Positions 35,810-48,051 of a DNA stretch of 64,000 bases are shown here, piece after piece. Source of the stretch: Pieris napi. Lineage: Eukaryota; Arthropoda; Insecta; Lepidoptera; Pieridae. The notes beneath the pieces are model-generated. The model worked only from the letters and a program-made list of their open reading frames with translations. It had not been told where the DNA came from and ran no database searches. Position 1 is the stretch's first letter; every line of letters starts with the position of its first letter. The position numbers and the translations under genes were made by a program. The DNA lies in contig NC_062235.1 of the NCBI RefSeq assembly GCF_905475465.1, positions 6,272,001 through 6,336,000 on the forward strand, given 5' to 3'.

Positions 35810-35844
35810 TCAGTTGTCAACGGACAGCGATACGAGAAAGACGC
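35810..35844 (+). promoter_or_regulatory. TATA-less core promoter: Inr plus near-DPE
   Basis: TCAGTT at 35810-35815 is a perfect arthropod initiator (TCAKTY) with A+1 at 35812. At the exact DPE spacing (+28 to +33, 35839-35844) lies AGACGC, matching 5 of 6 positions of RGWYVT. No TATA box lies 25-35 bp upstream. The site falls in a locally GC-richer block and would give a 5' UTR of 121 nt before the first in-frame ATG. The motif match is seen directly; promoter use is inferred. Confidence 0.5.
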
Positions 35845-35924
35845 TGCCAAACGGCTTAGCGTGTTCTCAAAACTTTGCGCGATTACTGCAGTTAAACTGA
35901 GAGTGTTGCGTGTCAGTGTTAGTG

Positions 35925-35972
35925 ATGAATATATGGAACAATTTAAACTCTTGTCTAGTAGACGAGCGTTGA
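35925..35972 (+). promoter_or_regulatory. short upstream ORF overlapping the first start codon
   Basis: ATG at 35925 opens a 15-codon frame ending in TGA at 35970-35972. It overlaps the first GPCR ATG (35933) out of frame and ends 8 nt before the second in-frame ATG (35981). It has G at -3. It could reduce use of the first start and favour the second. Confidence 0.4.
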
Positions 35973-36108
35973 CTGAGGGAATGGAAACGAACCACCAGCT
36001 GGTTGAGGAGGTGTTTCTCCTCGCACTGTTTTTGGTTTCAACCGCAGGCAACTCGCTGTCCCTGTTGGTTTTCTGTCGACGACCAGGATTGAGGACGATT
36101 TCAAATCG
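35933..36108 (+). CDS. orphan class A GPCR, exon 1 (N-terminus and TM1)
   Basis: Encodes residues 1-58 and two bases of codon 59. Residues about 27-49 form TM1 and contain the conserved Gly-Asn pair (N40 = N1.50), followed by a basic first loop (CRRPGLRTISNR). The exon ends at CG|GTAAGC, a strong donor, in phase 2. Joining to exon 2 at 51825 completes an Arg codon and runs directly into TM2. I start at the first in-frame ATG (35933, T at -3, G at +4). The next Met (M17, 35981) has G at -3 and +4, a better context, and would give a 468-residue protein with only about 10 residues outside the membrane. There is no signal peptide. The frame is also open upstream but has no ATG. Confidence 0.82.
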
Positions 36109-38254
36109 GTAAGCTTACCATTTCTATATTACAGGATTTTATTCAAGGCTGACTGGTTTCTAAAATGCACTCGGTTACTTACCCTCGTAGTTCCCACGCT
36201 AAAAAGGCCCTAACATGTCAGTATTAAATTAAAATCTTAATTCTAAAGTATAAACATTACCCTCTAAACTAAATACGTTATTTCAGATAATGTCAAACTT
36301 TCTTAAATTTGTTTCACTTTCAAAATACAAGCTGTCTGACGCGATTTTATTTACAAATTGCGTACATTAACTCAAATCTATTTAAATTTTTTGACAAACT
36401 TAGCTACAGTTGGGCCTTTGCCAAACCCGGTATTATTATTAGATGTGTATCTACCTGGAGACAGCCTATCGATAACAAAGACAGTAACCTGAGTAACTTT
36501 AAAAAGACAAAACATTCAAATGCTGCAATGTATTTCGTGTTTCAACACTGAGAAGGTCATCGCGGATAAGCACTAAAACCTACTTTGATGTTAAAAAGTA
36601 AAATTCATCGACAGTTAAAAAGAAAAAGTGCGGTTAACTCATGCGAAATAGCTGGAAATAATACTTTATTGTGAAGATAAATTAATAATAAAATGTTTTT
36701 TATAATTCATAAGGAAAACGTAATTAGTTTAAAATGCGTAAAATAGGTACGTGAATTAAAAACAAGATGTAACTAATTTAGATTGATAAAAAAATCTTCC
36801 AAACGTTCTTCATACATGTTACTTTTCACACTTTTCCCTGATTAAAGTAATCAGGAACTGTAATTTCATTCAAACACGCAAATATATTGTGAATACAAAA
36901 CTTCTTTATGAAAATTGGTTACTTTATTATTTTATATTTATACATATTAGATAATGATAAATGCATGCTAAATGAAATATTTAAGCATTGTTGACTTTCT
37001 GTGTTTTTTATATCACTTTCCTATTGACTACTATACTCGTATGTAACTAGTCATTGATATTCTCAAATAAATTAACCTAATTACGAGTTCGAGTATTAAC
37101 TGCGAAAAGCGATCAAGGTTTATAACTCCGGTAGGTAACGCAAGTTGAAATGTTTATGGCTCCAAGATATAACCATTAACACTATAAGTATTTTAAACTA
37201 TATGCATTAAAATCATTATTACAAAACACCTCGACTGTTTATGTCATAAAATTAAGAATTTAGAAAACTCTGAACGAGTCTTCACATAGTTTTAGTTTTA
37301 TCTTCATTGTTTAATACTGAAAAAAACATTTCTTAATTATAGCGATGAAATTCATACAAAAATATCACTAAGCCGACCGTATAATACAATGCAGTGTTGT
37401 AACTATGTAGGTACATGTTTAAGTCAATGCTATCTTTCATTATTGCAAATATATTGGGCAAATACTGAACGTTAAATTTTTGTAGTAATTTTGTAATTGA
37501 TGTATGTAGTCTCGTAATTTACAAATTGGCAATGCGCTTATTTCGTCTAACTGGCTATTTTTGTTTTAAGCGTATTATGCAATAAAATATATTTACCTTA
37601 CGCGTTTGCATGGATACAATTAAAATATTAAACTAAATCAAATGTCAAAATTCGCATTGTCACTCAGGATTAAATACATTTTTATATCATTAGCAAAAAA
37701 TATCGAAATCGGTTCAAAGATTCAATTCAATCAAAACTTCTAAATCAAGACAAACTGTTTCTTTTTATACTAAGAATTCTTTTAGTATTGACATATTTCT
37801 TTTTTTGACATAGCCGAATTATATTAGTAACATAAAAAATCATATGATTTTTGGTAGTTCAGTAAGAAAGGGAAATACCCGAGCAATTCAATACAAAGGA
37901 AAATCATTATGAACTGACAAGAAATTATCGCTTTCAAGCTACTTGAGTTTGAAATTCTTTAGATTATTTAGAGATAAGCGGATTAGTAAAAACTTATAAT
38001 TTATATGATAAATAAAAGTAATATAGATTATACCGTTTTGGACTCATTAATGGTTAGACAATTGATGGAATAATTCAAAATAGAAGTTTAAATATATGGT
38101 TATTATTTTAGCTTAGCTGTTGAAATTCAAATAATCTTAAGGTGGTCAAAAAGCAACATCGGCACAGTCCGCGTCATCCACTATTAATGTTTTTGACAGA
38201 TGGTTCTGCGATGAGTCATATTTTCGATATTTTTCTCTTGTTATTATTTAAACA

Positions 38255-38545
38255 TAGAGCAGTGTTGGCCTAGTGGCTTCAGCGTGGAACTCTCATCCCT
38301 GAGATCGTAGGTTCGATTGCCGGATGTGCACTAATGGATTTTCTTTCTATGTGTGCGTTCTCGAACGGTAAAGGAAAACATCGTGAAGAAACCGTCTTGC
38401 CTTAGACCCAAAAAGTCGATGGCGTGTGTCAGGCACCGGAGGCTGATCACCTACTTAAAGATGAAGTGACCATGAAACAGATACAGAAATCTGAGGCCCA
38501 GACCTAAAAATGTTGTAGCGCCAGTGATTTTATTGTATTATTAAA
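38255..38545 (+). mobile_element. tRNA-derived SINE (family A), full length
   Basis: 'gagcagtgttggcctagtgg' (A box), 'gatcgtaggttcgattgccg' (B box), 'gtaaaggaaaacatcgtgaa', 'aaaaagtcgatggcgtgtgt', 'gctgatcacctacttaaag', 'gatacagaaatctgaggccc' and the 3' end 'tgttgtagcgccagtgattt'. It lies in sense orientation inside the GPCR intron. Confidence 0.88.
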
Positions 38546-40912
38546 ACATGGTCTGGCTTTAGACCCTATAAATAGTTCTTGTGACATAATATATAAATGC
38601 CCGCTTTCTACGCGGTCTTTGAACTTTGATAAAGTTTCCACATGGTAGTGAGTCATGAATTGACCCTAGATAGGTACTAGTTTTCAATTGTAGCGTAGTA
38701 CTATCTGTTACCAGCGGTAATGACCAAGAGAATAATAAAAACATGTAATCTTATCAACGATTTAAATATGTTTTGAGGAGTTATTATAATATGTTATTTG
38801 TACAAAGAAATCATTTATCTTAACAAAGGTAGAGTTAAGAACACGGCTAAGTTAATTTATACTAATAGTTCTGTTCTCTTATAAATAATTATCACTGCAT
38901 TAAATCAATTCCGGGTTTTACGTTGCACGTATTTAGATCGCAGTAAAAATCCGCCCACTATCAATTGCTCATTTGGTCAGCGCATGGTATATATTCGTAA
39001 TATTAATTTTATTTGTAGACAACTGATAAATTTTAATGAATTTACCTTAAGCAGATGTTTATTATTCCTACTACAGTCATAGTTATATGTACATAATCAA
39101 ACGTTACATACATTTTTATTATCAATGACAGTAAAATTCTTGTATTCACCGGTCAGTTCTCGATAACGTCGTATTTAATATCTAATCTTTCAACTATGGA
39201 AAAGAACTTATGATTAATGTCTAAAACATACGGAAGTTGAAAATATGTAGTTTCTTGTATTGCCTTATAATGATCGGCAGCACTAAAATAGGATGAAGTT
39301 AGCGGGAAGGTCTTTGTCGGTTGTCAAAATCTATCACCCGGAAGTCTAGATTATGACAGCCGGAAAAATGTAGTATGTAAATAAATCGCACTATAGCAAT
39401 ATAAAAAAAACGATAACTTGCTACACTGCCTTAAAAGCTAAGCTTAGGTTATTTACATTTATATTTTCGAATCTAAATGTATATAACTCTAATATATCTC
39501 CATAATGGAAATTATTTTTTTGAAATAATTTTTTTAGGTTTGAGGGTACGAAACAAGGCTACAAATCATCTGTCAAATAAGAATTAAAATGTGCCTTTTG
39601 AAACCGGTTGTGCCAACAAATGGTTATAAAGAAAATATAATTTAAATTTACACAAATTGTGTTATTCAAGGAAATTATTTTAATTTAAAATCAATTACGT
39701 GAATCTATTCATTATGGAAGAAACCGCCATCTTGATATGGCGTCATTCATTCTTGTTTAAACCAAAGAGGATTTATATTATTATCTATGAAAAACGCTGT
39801 TAGCCTGGTCACTTTAGGTATAGAGTAAAAGTAATGTCTGACCGTGACGTGTGGGAAAAATTCCACATTTTCATAAAGCATTATAAACAGGCGAAGTAAT
39901 CGACATTTTATTAGCCACCGTGTAATTGTAATTTTTATCATTTACTTTATACACAGTATAAACTGTATTTATTGAATTTTTTTCAAATCTTTCATATTGC
40001 CATTTTAATGTTCTATTTAACTGGTCATATTATTTGGAAAATTTATTGCATTTAAAAGTAATGAATAATTTTGTTTAATTAAGATTAAAGTCAGTAAAGG
40101 TAACTTGATTACTAGAAAACGGATAAACCTTACCTTGCCATGAGCCTTGGTCAATACTAAAAAATAATTATATTTTTCTAGACAGAATTTACTTCACAAT
40201 AGTTTTCTTTGAATTTTCAAGGAAGATGCTAAGATATACGCAATTCTTCGTTAGTTTTGTGTTAAATATTACATTTTAATAAACCAAATTACATAAAGTC
40301 TTACCGTTTTCAGAGTACATACCTTCATCATAGATACCTTTATCATAGTAGGTCATCGATTAAAAACCAATTGCCTGTTCAAATTCTAATTTATTAACCT
40401 GTGATTAATCTTAACTGTGATTTAATGATGTTGTGAAAATTATTTTAGTAATTGATGTTTAAGGTCATTAACATTATTATTATTTACTAAGATTAGACAA
40501 AGTTAATTTTCTTAATGTAAACATTGTTTATTAAGTAAATAAATAATCTTCCAGTAAAAGGCATTGTATTAAGCAACCTTTTATTATTCACCGCGGCGTA
40601 ACATAATTATTAGTTCTTTAAATTTAAACTTGGACTTCAACCTTTAACTTTTGATATATTGTTAGTACGTTGTAAATGAGTGCGTAATCGTAAATAAATA
40701 GTAAGAACAGATCTTGGTCACGCTGAAAATTAGGTCGATAGATTAAAAACCAATAATAACACAGACAACAGACTATAAAAATTCCTTGACAGAGACATTG
40801 TGCAGAACATCGAATATTATCTATTGATTAAAACTGTGTCAAGAACTAGTAGTGAGATATAATTTTTATTCTGTTTAGTCATAACAATGTGAAGGTTTAT
40901 TTTACAAATGGT
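38546..40912. other. intron sequence, nothing recognised
   Basis: AT-rich, no supported features. Confidence 0.45.
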
Positions 40913-41165
40913 AAACTGAGGGCGACTCTCATCCCTGTCGTAGGTTCGATCCCGGGCAGTGCACCAATGGACATTCTTTCTATGTGGGAATTTAACATTC
41001 GCTCGAACGGTGAAAAAAAACATGGTCAGGAATAGGCTTGCCTTAATGCCAAAAAGTCGACGGCGTGTGTCAGGCACTGGAGGCTGATCATCTACCTGCC
41101 TATTAAATTTTGTCAGTCTAATGATAATAAAAAGGTTGTAGGTTGCCCCACTGATTTATTTATTT
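40913..41165 (+). mobile_element. tRNA-derived SINE (family A), 5'-truncated
   Basis: Starts within the tRNA head ('ggcgactctcatccctgtcg'), keeps the B box 'gtaggttcgatcccgggcag', the 'gtcgacggcgtgtgtcaggc' block and the terminal 'ttgccccactgatttattta'. The A box is lost. Confidence 0.82.
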
Positions 41166-44100
41166 TTAATATTTTTTTATAAACAAAGATTTTTGCACAG
41201 TTTTCCGAAGTAATCATGAAAAAATCAAGACCAAAGTCCAACTTTTTATTTAAGACTTATATATGACACACTATGGTTATCGCATTAATTAATTGTTATT
41301 TGAGCAGGTTCACAATTGTTTTTCAGTACATTTACCAAGTAATTATATAGAAACAAATAGCTACAATTAATGTTCTTAACTTGATGTATTGCAATATTTC
41401 CACTATTTCAATGAAATGAATTATAGTTCTTGATTGGTAGCATTGTATCTTACGCGTCATTTAACAATAAGCAAGACAATAGCTGTGCAGTCCTTTTGAA
41501 CTAATTTAAAATTTTCTAGTAGTAAATCCATTGAGCCGTGAAAATTAGAGCAACTTGTCAACTCGTATTAATTGTCTGTGTTCAGTGACATTTACTTTGT
41601 TTTCCTTAAGTACAAAAGTTTTAATTAAACACACCGAACGGAAATTAAATAACGAAGCATAGATAATTTATTTTGTTTTTATTTTCATAGATACAGAGAG
41701 ATTATATCTTATGTGCATGCAACTTTTGTGAATTAGCAATAACATAAGAATTACTGGATTTAATGGTTTATGAGACTATGCGCCAAAATTGAATTTTGCG
41801 TAGTTTTCGATGTGCAACATTGTAAAGGAAGATCAATGATAAATTACATTTATCCATACCATACTGAAATATATTTTACACGTGTATTACATATAAGTAG
41901 TACGTTTGCCTTTTGAGGTAGAGATCATTAAATATTTACGACTGCATATTAAACTTTTAAATATTTTGCAAGATATAAGATGGTTTTGGAAAGCATTAAC
42001 TTCATAATAATTATTGAAATAAATCGATATACTATTCCTATTATCAAAATATCTGGTAAAATTTATTATTAATAAACAGAAGTTGTATGAAGTGTAAATA
42101 AAACTATGAAAGGAAGAAAAATCTCCGATGCAGTGGACAAGGTTACAAATCAAATGTAATTATAATTATTGTAATTATTTCGTAAACAATACGGATTGAA
42201 TAAGAATACGAAATCACGTAACATTGTCGTTATGAAACCATGCCTTTGTTTTTTTTATTCCTAGATCACATTTTAATGCGCCATCATTTTAATAAACGTA
42301 ATAGGGGAAACCAAAGGTTCGTTGTCATTTAATAAACCTATAGTAATTGTAAATGTTTCAATTTGTTCAATGACCTATAATAAGTATTTTGTAGACTGAA
42401 AAACGGAACGTAAATAGTAACATATCCGCCTCAAACCAGTTCACGTTGACAAATTACTGATGTAACTTTCTTTGTCTTTCAAATGCCACTTTCCATGCTC
42501 ATAGAATGTTTACCGATTGCTTATTTACATTGTTTCGTAAAGCAATAGCTATGTGGAAGAATAAAATACAAATTATCGTTGTGATTACATGAAATGGCAC
42601 ATTAAACGATTTTCATATCGCGATTCATAATTTAGTCACACAACTTTGACTTGCACTAAACTTGTTTCATCGTTTCAGGCTTTATATTTTTTGTCGTCAT
42701 ATGGGCAGGCTAAAATTTTTTGACCATAGCTTAAAGTATTTCATTATACATTTCATAATTAGTGTACGTACCAATCGATACTATCATACTTAAAACAACC
42801 TATTTGCAGATTGTTATCTATGGTAACAAAGCTCAGGTTCGTTGGAGGTCAACTTATCTATTTGTTCCTGTAAATTTTTGGCGCGTATTTTTGGGACTTG
42901 GTTGCAATTTGCATTTGAATATAACCGGAAACATGTTAGACGATCTTCCATTCAAAGCCAAAGTGCTATTTCGGGTATGAACCGTACGCGTGACTTAATT
43001 CGAGTCAAAATCACTTGTACAATAACCTTTTTCCTCTTTGGTTCATTCAGGATTGTACCACAGACAATGTGTTTCTTATAAATGTCACTTTGAAGAAGGT
43101 CGTATGCTCGGTGATAGTCTTTAAATTAATTTGGTTGGATATTGATATGATTCATAAACCTAATAGGAAACTGGTCCACTTTAACATTAATTTATTCAAC
43201 TAAGTTTAGACATACTGGTTCATTATAATATATTTTCAGCACGTGTTGTCTTTAACTACACTCTCAATTGTTCTAGATGTAACACTAAGATTAAAACATA
43301 GTTTCAAAAACTACATATGTCGGTAGATATAGCAGTAGCGCAATATTAAATTATAAATAATAGATACCAAGAAAATCACTCCACACTTTTTAAAATTCTT
43401 AGATAGACAATGTCAACCATAAAATTGTAAGTTATGTACTCATAAATAAATTCATTATACAGGTGTTACAGCTATTGTTTCGTGATCAAACAATGGGTAA
43501 ATTACATCATTACTTTTTTATAAAGGGTAAAGGAATAGACGAATGTTAACCGATTTAACAATTGCTTAATTTCTGGGGTTTACAAGGCTCGTCGTGCGAC
43601 CTCTATTTTATGAAGATCATTATAGCGAAATTTTGTTCTGTATAAAATGATTTAAATAGTCCGGGACTTTACTACAAATATTCATGAGTACATAATAAAA
43701 ATTAATGTACCATTCACATAATATGGCGGAACAATAGAGGAAAATAAGATGAGTCGTGTAACAATTATTGCATAAGTTTATAAAAAACGTAGGTATTGTG
43801 TCATCTATATCACATGTGTAACTACATGACATTGTAAATGATATATGTACCTTTTAAAGAATATGAAACTTATATTTGTAAGTAATCATTAATTTCTGAA
43901 CCGATATTATTAGATTTTTGGTTTTAGAGCTTGTAGTCAAGGCGTTAAAACATTTTGCCGTGACTTAAATCTGCTAAAATTGCAATTTATCACTTCCTGA
44001 ATGTTTCCTAATAGGTAACGGTTTTGAAACAGCAATTAGTCAGCCAATTGGAAGTTAACTATTCAAATATAATCTGTATTACATTGGTTTATTCCGAAGG

Positions 44101-45713
44101 TAAGGCCATTCGAGAGGTTATTTCGTGGCAGACATTTCTTTTATACGTAATCAAACTCATGCGTAAAAAAAGAATAAAAAACGTAAAATGTAAAATTCGG
44201 GTCTTATCTTGCATCTTTTGCATTGTTAATTTAATATTTATCTCATAGATTTAGCGAATCGTTAATCAAAAGAAAATAATAAATTAATGTCATTTTATGC
44301 TAAAACCTTGACCGTGAAATATACATTTAGCGTGTCGCTAATAGGTAACAAATTGGATCCACTTATTAGTTCCACGAATTTTTCATAGAAAGCTATTTTT
44401 TGTCGGTTCATAATTTATTAATGCTATCTATTTCCTTTGCATTACAAAAATAATGGCTTGGGTATAATAATTTACGAATTCACGTCACTTCGTTAATATT
44501 CATTGTAATACAATTGAAAACCAATTTTGGCTGGCGGCCCATCTTTATTACTAATTACCCGCTATTGACGCAACCACAGAATATGTAGGTATATTGTAGA
44601 AGTAATAAAGTATTTGGCGCAATTTTCAGGTATTTTCTTGAAGTCTTTGAAACTTGTCTTTCTAAAATTAGACTCAAACGAATCACTCAGTATTCTTGGT
44701 AGTTATTCTAAGGTTTTATGATATTTCGAGCTGGAGAACTCTCAATCAAAACATGTTATAAGTTATTTTCAACTTATATTAAATCACGAGCAAACAAAAT
44801 ATGTCTATGAATTAACATAGTCCGAGAAATCTAAAATGTTTTCAATATGTATACGAGTTTAATAATTTTTAGTTAAAACTTGCAATGCATAAACCATAGA
44901 CTAGCCTTTTGTCTAGAACTCTGTTTAACCACAGTCACGGACAATGCAATTCCATACAACAATGACATTTTGAAATACAAGTCACTTGTTTGTTTTGCCT
45001 ATGCATTTAGAATCGTTTTTTTTTTCGAATTTCTCTTTATTAAAGAATGTTTTTCTGAACAATATAATTTTAAAGTTTAACCTATTCCGTGAATAGCCCG
45101 TTAAACAGAAGTAACTAACTTAACATCGTTGTAAGACGGTAAACATTATGCATTCGATAAAAAAATGAAGTATGTATATTTAGAACTAAATAATAAATAA
45201 ATAATTTTGTTTATGATATATGATAAGTAAATTACGTTCGGTTTTGTATTTACATAATTTCTCTAGAGAAGCACTCGTGAGTCGACTGTATTTATATCTC
45301 TTTTCTACTAACATGTAATGTAACAGGTTCGAGGGAGATATCTAAAACTATGACTGATGCGTTTACGCTTAGCAATATATTTTGAACAAAAACGATTAGG
45401 AATTCTGTGTTAAACTTAGCTTTAATTTGCTCATTAGTCATCGACCAAATGGAATTATGATTTTGACAGTTCTATTAAATTTCGATGCATGATTGTTTGT
45501 ATGTGTATGTGTACCTGATATTTTATATACTCCGATTTAAATGAATAGTCATAAATTTCTTAATCCCATAATGTCATCCGGAATCGAATGTGACGCTTTA
45601 TTTAACTGTCCTCCAATTGGTCATCTCTGTGGTAAACCTATGCGACATTAACAGTCAATTGTTGATTCTGTGGTAACATTTGAATTTAGAACGTGTTAAC
45701 TTTAACAATGAGG

Positions 45714-45906
45714 GCCTCATAGCCTAGCGGTCTTATTAAGTGGCAGCTAGGTGAGGGGTACCGGGTTCGATTCCCGGTTCGAGGGCAAGTTTTAATTTAA
45801 TTTAAATTTGTTCTCGGCCTTTGGGAGGGTTGTGCGGTACCGGGCGAGTGCTTAAAACGCACATGGAGGACACGGTCGAATTTCTAAGGCAAGCACGAAT
45901 TATAAA
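45714..45906 (+). mobile_element. tRNA-derived SINE, third family (family E)
   Basis: A tRNA-like head (45714-45786) with an A box-like 'agcctagcggtcttattaag' and a perfect B box 'gggttcgattcccgg'. It is followed by an unrelated body with 'ttgtgcggtaccgggcgagt' and 'ggaggacacggtcgaatttc'. The head looks derived from a tRNA with a long variable arm. The 3' end is A-rich near 45900. Confidence 0.6.
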
Positions 45907-46881
45907 AATCTTAAAAAACTTTAACAATACTGACCGTAGACTAAAAAGGTTTATGTAAAATATTCTTGTTTTAACGTAAACAAGTTATTTAAAACATCAG
46001 CCCAACAAAATTAAAATTCATTTAAACCAAGTGTCTCTATGCCTACCTAAGATATTATAACTTGGTTAACGGATGTTACATTATTCAGTGTTCATCGTCG
46101 AAGAAGGCCAATCCTTGGTTTGTATTCAAAATTCATTCTATAAACGTAACAAAAGATCTTTTGATAATGCTGTGTACTCATAAAATTTTATAATTCTGCT
46201 TTTCCTGCATCTGATTGGTCAGCGTGATTGTGCGTGCGTCTTTGTTTTACGCGAGAATTAAATCTTCAACGGATAACAGTGAAATTAACCTAGGAGATGT
46301 AGGGATGTATTCTTAATTAAACGTGGGACAGACACGATATTGCCCACAGAGCTCTCAGGAGCAAAGGTGAAAGTACTCATAACTGTAGTAATACTTAAGA
46401 AAATTATTTGTACTTTTTCGTGGTTCGTGAACTCTTGGCAAACACTTTATATCTCTTTACGTTTCTTGAATTACAATTAAACCAGTACCAGCGTTTTATG
46501 TACATTCCAAATACATTACATTTTGAATTATTATAGGCAAAGGAAAGTTTTTATTTCACGTGTAATTTATCAGTTTTTAATTTCCTTGAACCAAAGACTA
46601 AATAGATAAATAAAAAATAATTTTGCCAATGACGTTCAAAATTCATTTAGTTGGTCTTTATTAATTACAAAAGTTTTTATAAAAATGTAATTAAGTTGTT
46701 CTTTTTTTTAATTTGTCGATTTGAATTCACGACACCCATTGTTACAATTGTATCTTTGACGCGGAAACCGGAAAGCGAAAAAGAAACTCACGCGCAGGCT
46801 TTTGTCGTTCAAACTTCCTTGCCTTTCCCAGCCTTCACCTTTTTATTTTACGTCAGTTCCTACCCGAATTTATTGTTTACA

Positions 46882-46987
46882 ATGGATGGAAAGACAATTA
46901 ATTTTATTGACGTTTTGGATAGACCTCCTTTGCCTTTGGCGCTTTTAATAATTATTTTTACTTTGATTGGTATTATTTACCATTGCT
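46882..46987 (+). CDS. possible small nested gene, exon 1: N-terminus and one TM segment
   Basis: The ATG at 46882 has A at -3 and G at +4. The 35 codons read MDGKTINFIDVLDRPP followed by a strongly hydrophobic stretch (LPLALLIIIFTLIGIIYHC, residues about 17-35), then a good donor, T|GTAAGT, in phase 1. An Inr-like TCAGTT lies at 46853-46858. The frame is also open upstream, so the start is not proven. No family is recognised. It sits in the GPCR intron on the same strand. The coding call is an inference from composition and splice signals; the segment could equally be a chance ORF. Confidence 0.33.
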
Positions 46988-47099
46988 GTAAGTTAATGAT
47001 GTGTGAAAAAATATTGGTTGTTTGTAAAGTAGGTTTACGATCGAGATGTTTACGTGATAACGTCTTATTGGTGATATAAGTTTTTGGGAAGTAAGGAAT

Positions 47100-47400
47100 T
47101 AATGAAGATAACAATTTTTTCAAATTTTAAATTACATCTATCGTTTTATTCACAATTTTGATGATAAATTACGGGTGTAAAATGACAAGTTTACTTATTC
47201 GACTATGATATACATTTTTCTTCATACATTCACGGAATGACTGGCAGCGCTCGAGATGAGACGGGAGATCGGTCCGTCTCTCTCTCGTTATACCTGCGAT
47301 CGCGCTCGTGAGGTTTTGGTGTGGCATAAGTTTCTGAACATGTCACCCGACTAAAACGATTTTAAAGACGTAATCACGTCAAAAATGCAGAAAAGTCGAT
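47100..47400. repeat. possible repeat with GC-rich patch
   Basis: 'gactggcagcgctcgagatg' and 'cctgcgatcgcgctcgtgag' stand out from AT-rich DNA. It may be a transposon end, or part of an intron of the proposed small gene. It has no second copy in the window. Confidence 0.3.
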
Positions 47401-47685
47401 TCTAGAAATAAACAGCTGACGTATCATGTAAAAACTGAATACATAAATTAAAAAATGTTGCCGAACTTTCTGGAAATACCTTGTAAATTTGGTTTGGCAT
47501 GTTAGAGAGTGGGTCCTTTCCATTGTGGGATCAACCGGTTATACGACTTTTACTAATCTGCACTAACGTTTGACCGTTTATAATTAACATCTGTTAAACT
47601 ACTACATATTTTGTAAACTTCTTTAGCCGAAGTTCTAACGGTTTTATTGCTGATAATATATTATGATGTGATGTAATAATGTCAG

Positions 47686-47807
47686 TAAATTATAATACAA
47701 AGGAATCAATGAAAAATGATAAGTATTGCTATCCTACAGATAACAAATGGACGAAACTATTAAGAACCATAGACGAAATTCGTAATAAGAAATTAAGCCA
47801 TGCCTAG
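47686..47807 (+). CDS. possible small nested gene, exon 2: hydrophilic tail
   Basis: After a CAG acceptor ending at 47685, two bases complete the phase-1 codon. The frame then continues NYNTKESMKNDKYCYPTDNK and TKLLRTIDEIRNKKLSHA to TAG at 47805-47807. Joined to exon 1 this gives a 75-residue single-pass membrane protein with a basic tail. The acceptor lacks a strong pyrimidine tract. An alternative donor (C|GTAATA at 47782) and a GAG acceptor at 47890 would keep frame into the next open frame (47891-48051), which ends in a second hydrophobic segment. An AATAAA lies near 48270. No homolog is recognised. Confidence 0.3.
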
Positions 47808-47890
47808 ACCCTTGTCACAAGTTTGACAGTTGAGTGCTTTGATTTATTGATGTGTGACTAACCGCTACATTAAACAATGGTTGGGCCGAG

Positions 47891-48051
47891 TCCCACGAAA
47901 TCACATAAATTACTTTAATGACTCATTAAGCCATAGAGGATACAAAATTGGACGTCCATCTAGCGAATTTGGTCGCGGCCTTTTTGGAGGATGTTGTGTC
48001 ACCTTGGCTCTTTTGGCGGGATGTTGTTTATGGCAAACATTTAAAAATTAA
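47891..48051 (+). CDS. possible third exon or independent small ORF with Cys-rich TM segment
   Basis: The open frame begins right after a stop at 47848 and has no good ATG, so if it is coding it must be entered by splicing. It reads PRNHINYFNDSLSHRGYKIG, then a hydrophobic Cys-rich segment LFGGCCVTLALLAGCCLW, and ends QTFKN before TAA. A CTAAC branch-like motif is at 47858-47862. No family is recognised. Low confidence. Confidence 0.25.

Noticed and set aside
35744..35932. The open frame upstream of the GPCR ATG as extra coding sequence
   Set aside because: It has no ATG in frame and would need a TTG start; the Inr/DPE pair lies within it, so it is more likely 5' UTR and promoter.
45714..45786. 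A second tRNA gene
   Set aside because: Good B box, but weak overall cloverleaf and an attached SINE-like body.
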